A stretch of DNA of 6,855 nucleotides. It comes from Phyllobacteriaceae bacterium. Lineage in GTDB: Bacteria; Pseudomonadota; Alphaproteobacteria; Rhizobiales; Rhizobiaceae. Location of the stretch: positions 1-6,855 of the forward strand of contig JAHEGF010000182.1 of NCBI GenBank assembly GCA_024645155.1, written 5' to 3'. A program made the translations under genes and the position numbers. The notes under the pieces are model-generated. The model was given only the letters and a program-made list of their open reading frames with translations, searched no databases and was not told the origin of the DNA. This document shows positions 5,787 to 6,855 of this stretch, in pieces. Each line of letters begins with the position of its first letter. Within the stretch, counting starts at the first letter, position 1.

Positions 5787-5798
5787 CCTTTCTTCCGT

Positions 5799-6855
5799 AT
5801 GAAACCAGCGTCGAGATTTTTGGGGGCGGCATCGGCTGTAGCGATGTCAGTCGGAATGGCGGGACTTGGGGGCGTCGCCCTTCAGACCGGCCTTGTTTCT
5901 GTTGCGCAGGCGGCTGTCGTCAGCTCCATTGATGTCAGCGGCAACCGCCGCGTTGATGACGAAACCATTCGCAGCTATGTAAACATCAAACCCGGCCGCA
6001 GTTTTTCCAATGCAGATATTGACGATGGTGTGAAGCGCCTTTTTGCAACCGGCCTGTTTGCCGACGTACGCATAAATGTTTCCGGCCGCACACTCCTTAT
6101 CGTTGTCGATGAATATGCGGTCGTAAATCAGGTTCTGTTCCAAGGTAACAAGAAGATCAAGGACGTGGATCTGGCGCGCGCTACGCAGCTTTCTCCGCGC
6201 GGCACCTTTACCAATGAACAGCTGGAAGCAGATGCCGAAGCCATCCGCGGCGCCTATGATGCAATAGGCCGCAGCGACGCTGTGGTTACCACTCAAATTA
6301 TCGATCTTGGCGAAAATCGCGTCAACGTCGTGTTTGAAATCAATGAAGGCGGCCGCACTAAGATTGCTACTATCAGTTTTGTCGGCAACAACGCCTTCAG
6401 TGATCGTCGGCTTCGCGATGTGATTTCAACAAAGCAGTCAAACTTCCTTTCGTTCATGTTCCGCGACGATGTCTACGATGAAAACAAGTTGCGGGCCGAC
6501 GAGGAAACATTGCGCCGCTATTACTACAACCGCGGCTATGCCGATTTTCAGGTGATTTCGTCATCAGCGGATCTTGATGACGCCAACAACCAGTACGTTA
6601 TTTCCTTCACGATAGAAGAAGGAGAGCGGTACACATTTGGCGATGTAGAAATCGAAAGTACCGTTACGGGTATCGACGGCGCTTCGATGCGCCCGCTGCT
6701 GGAAACCCGTCCTGGCAAGGTCTACAGCGCCAAGAATGTGGAAGATACGATCATTGCCATTACCGAACGGGTGGCTGAGGAGGGCTATGCATTTGCCCAG
6801 GTCACTCCGCGCGGCGATCGCAATTTCGAAAATCGCACGATTTCCGTGATTTATA
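5799..6855 (+). CDS. bamA: Outer membrane protein assembly factor BamA, N-terminal part (3' end outside window)
   Basis: The frame is open from ATG 5799 to the window end, giving 352 codons. BamA is the outer-membrane beta-barrel that inserts other barrel proteins; its periplasmic POTRA domains bind partner lipoproteins and substrates. A signal peptide with a basic start and a long hydrophobic core ends in SVAQA, with likely cleavage after Ala38. POTRA repeats follow at roughly 41-106 (VSSIDVSGNRRVDDETIR), 107-184 (VNQVLFQGNKKIKDVDL), 185-275 (ATISFVGNNAFSDRRLRDVI) and from 276 (YTFGDVEIE). The typical (Y/R)GY turn is seen at NRGYADFQV (244-252) and EEGYAFAQV (327-335). The fifth POTRA and the barrel are outside the window. 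BamA following rseP is the usual alphaproteobacterial order, normally with lpxD next. The start agrees with the signal peptide. Confidence 0.96.
   Translation, partial: MKPASRFLGAASAVAMSVGMAGLGGVALQTGLVSVAQAAVVSSIDVSGNRRVDDETIRSYVNIKPGRSFSNADIDDGVKRLFATGLFADVRINVSGRTLLIVVDEYAVVNQVLFQGNKKIKDVDLARATQLSPRGTFTNEQLEADAEAIRGAYDAIGRSDAVVTTQIIDLGENRVNVVFEINEGGRTKIATISFVGNNAFSDRRLRDVISTKQSNFLSFMFRDDVYDENKLRADEETLRRYYYNRGYADFQVISSSADLDDANNQYVISFTIEEGERYTFGDVEIESTVTGIDGASMRPLLETRPGKVYSAKNVEDTIIAITERVAEEGYAFAQVTPRGDRNFENRTISVIY

Larger units (their letters stand above)
5583..5798 (+). promoter_or_regulatory. Intergenic region between rseP and bamA, likely containing the bamA promoter
   Basis: This 216-bp AT-richer stretch is the longest non-coding segment of the window. 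A terminator-like hairpin at its start suggests that bamA has its own promoter here. A TTGACA at 5612-5617 looks like a -35 box but has no good -10 partner. TTGCGT (5698-5703) with TAATAC (5720-5725) is another weak pairing. No start site can be assigned with confidence. Confidence 0.45.

Noticed and set aside
5847..6296. 149-codon open frame on the - strand
   Set aside because: It lies entirely antisense to bamA, shows no recognisable family, and arises from bamA codon bias.

Overview
The window is a housekeeping cluster from an alphaproteobacterium, most likely of the order Hyphomicrobiales (Rhizobiales). The gene order rpsB-tsf-pyrH-frr-uppS-cdsA-rseP-bamA supports this, as does the rhizobial character of the proteins: a single-PDZ RseP/MmpA-type protease, a 186-residue ribosome recycling factor and an acidic extended tail on ribosomal protein S2. 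Genus and species cannot be fixed from the sequence alone. All genes lie on the + strand. I see no tRNA, rRNA, insertion sequence, CRISPR array or phage gene.

Layout. The window opens inside the 3' end of rpsB (1-276), which here encodes only an Ala/Glu/Pro-rich tail carrying a 39-bp tandem repeat. tsf (368-1291) follows and ends upstream of a strong hairpin (1319-1352). Then comes a tightly packed series: pyrH (1393-2115), frr (2144-2704), uppS (2758-3483) and cdsA (3524-4327). A 115-bp gap holds no gene; in some other alphaproteobacteria dxr sits at this point. rseP (4443-5582) is followed by a 216-bp non-coding region with a terminator-like hairpin, a small inverted repeat and a possible 12-codon leader ORF. 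The window ends inside bamA (5799-6855), which covers the signal peptide and the POTRA region. No gap without a gene exceeds 300 bases.

How the genes fit together. rpsB, tsf and frr serve translation (small subunit, EF-Tu recycling, ribosome recycling). pyrH makes UDP for nucleic acid and envelope precursors. uppS makes the undecaprenyl carrier for peptidoglycan and polysaccharide export. cdsA makes CDP-diacylglycerol for phospholipids. rseP is an inner-membrane site-2 protease linked to envelope stress, and bamA is the core of the outer-membrane protein assembly machine. The cluster therefore joins translation capacity to envelope growth.

I found no undescribed system. The points most worth checking are three consecutive genes (uppS, cdsA, rseP) that seem to start at TTG, the repeat-expanded S2 tail, and the structured leader in front of bamA.
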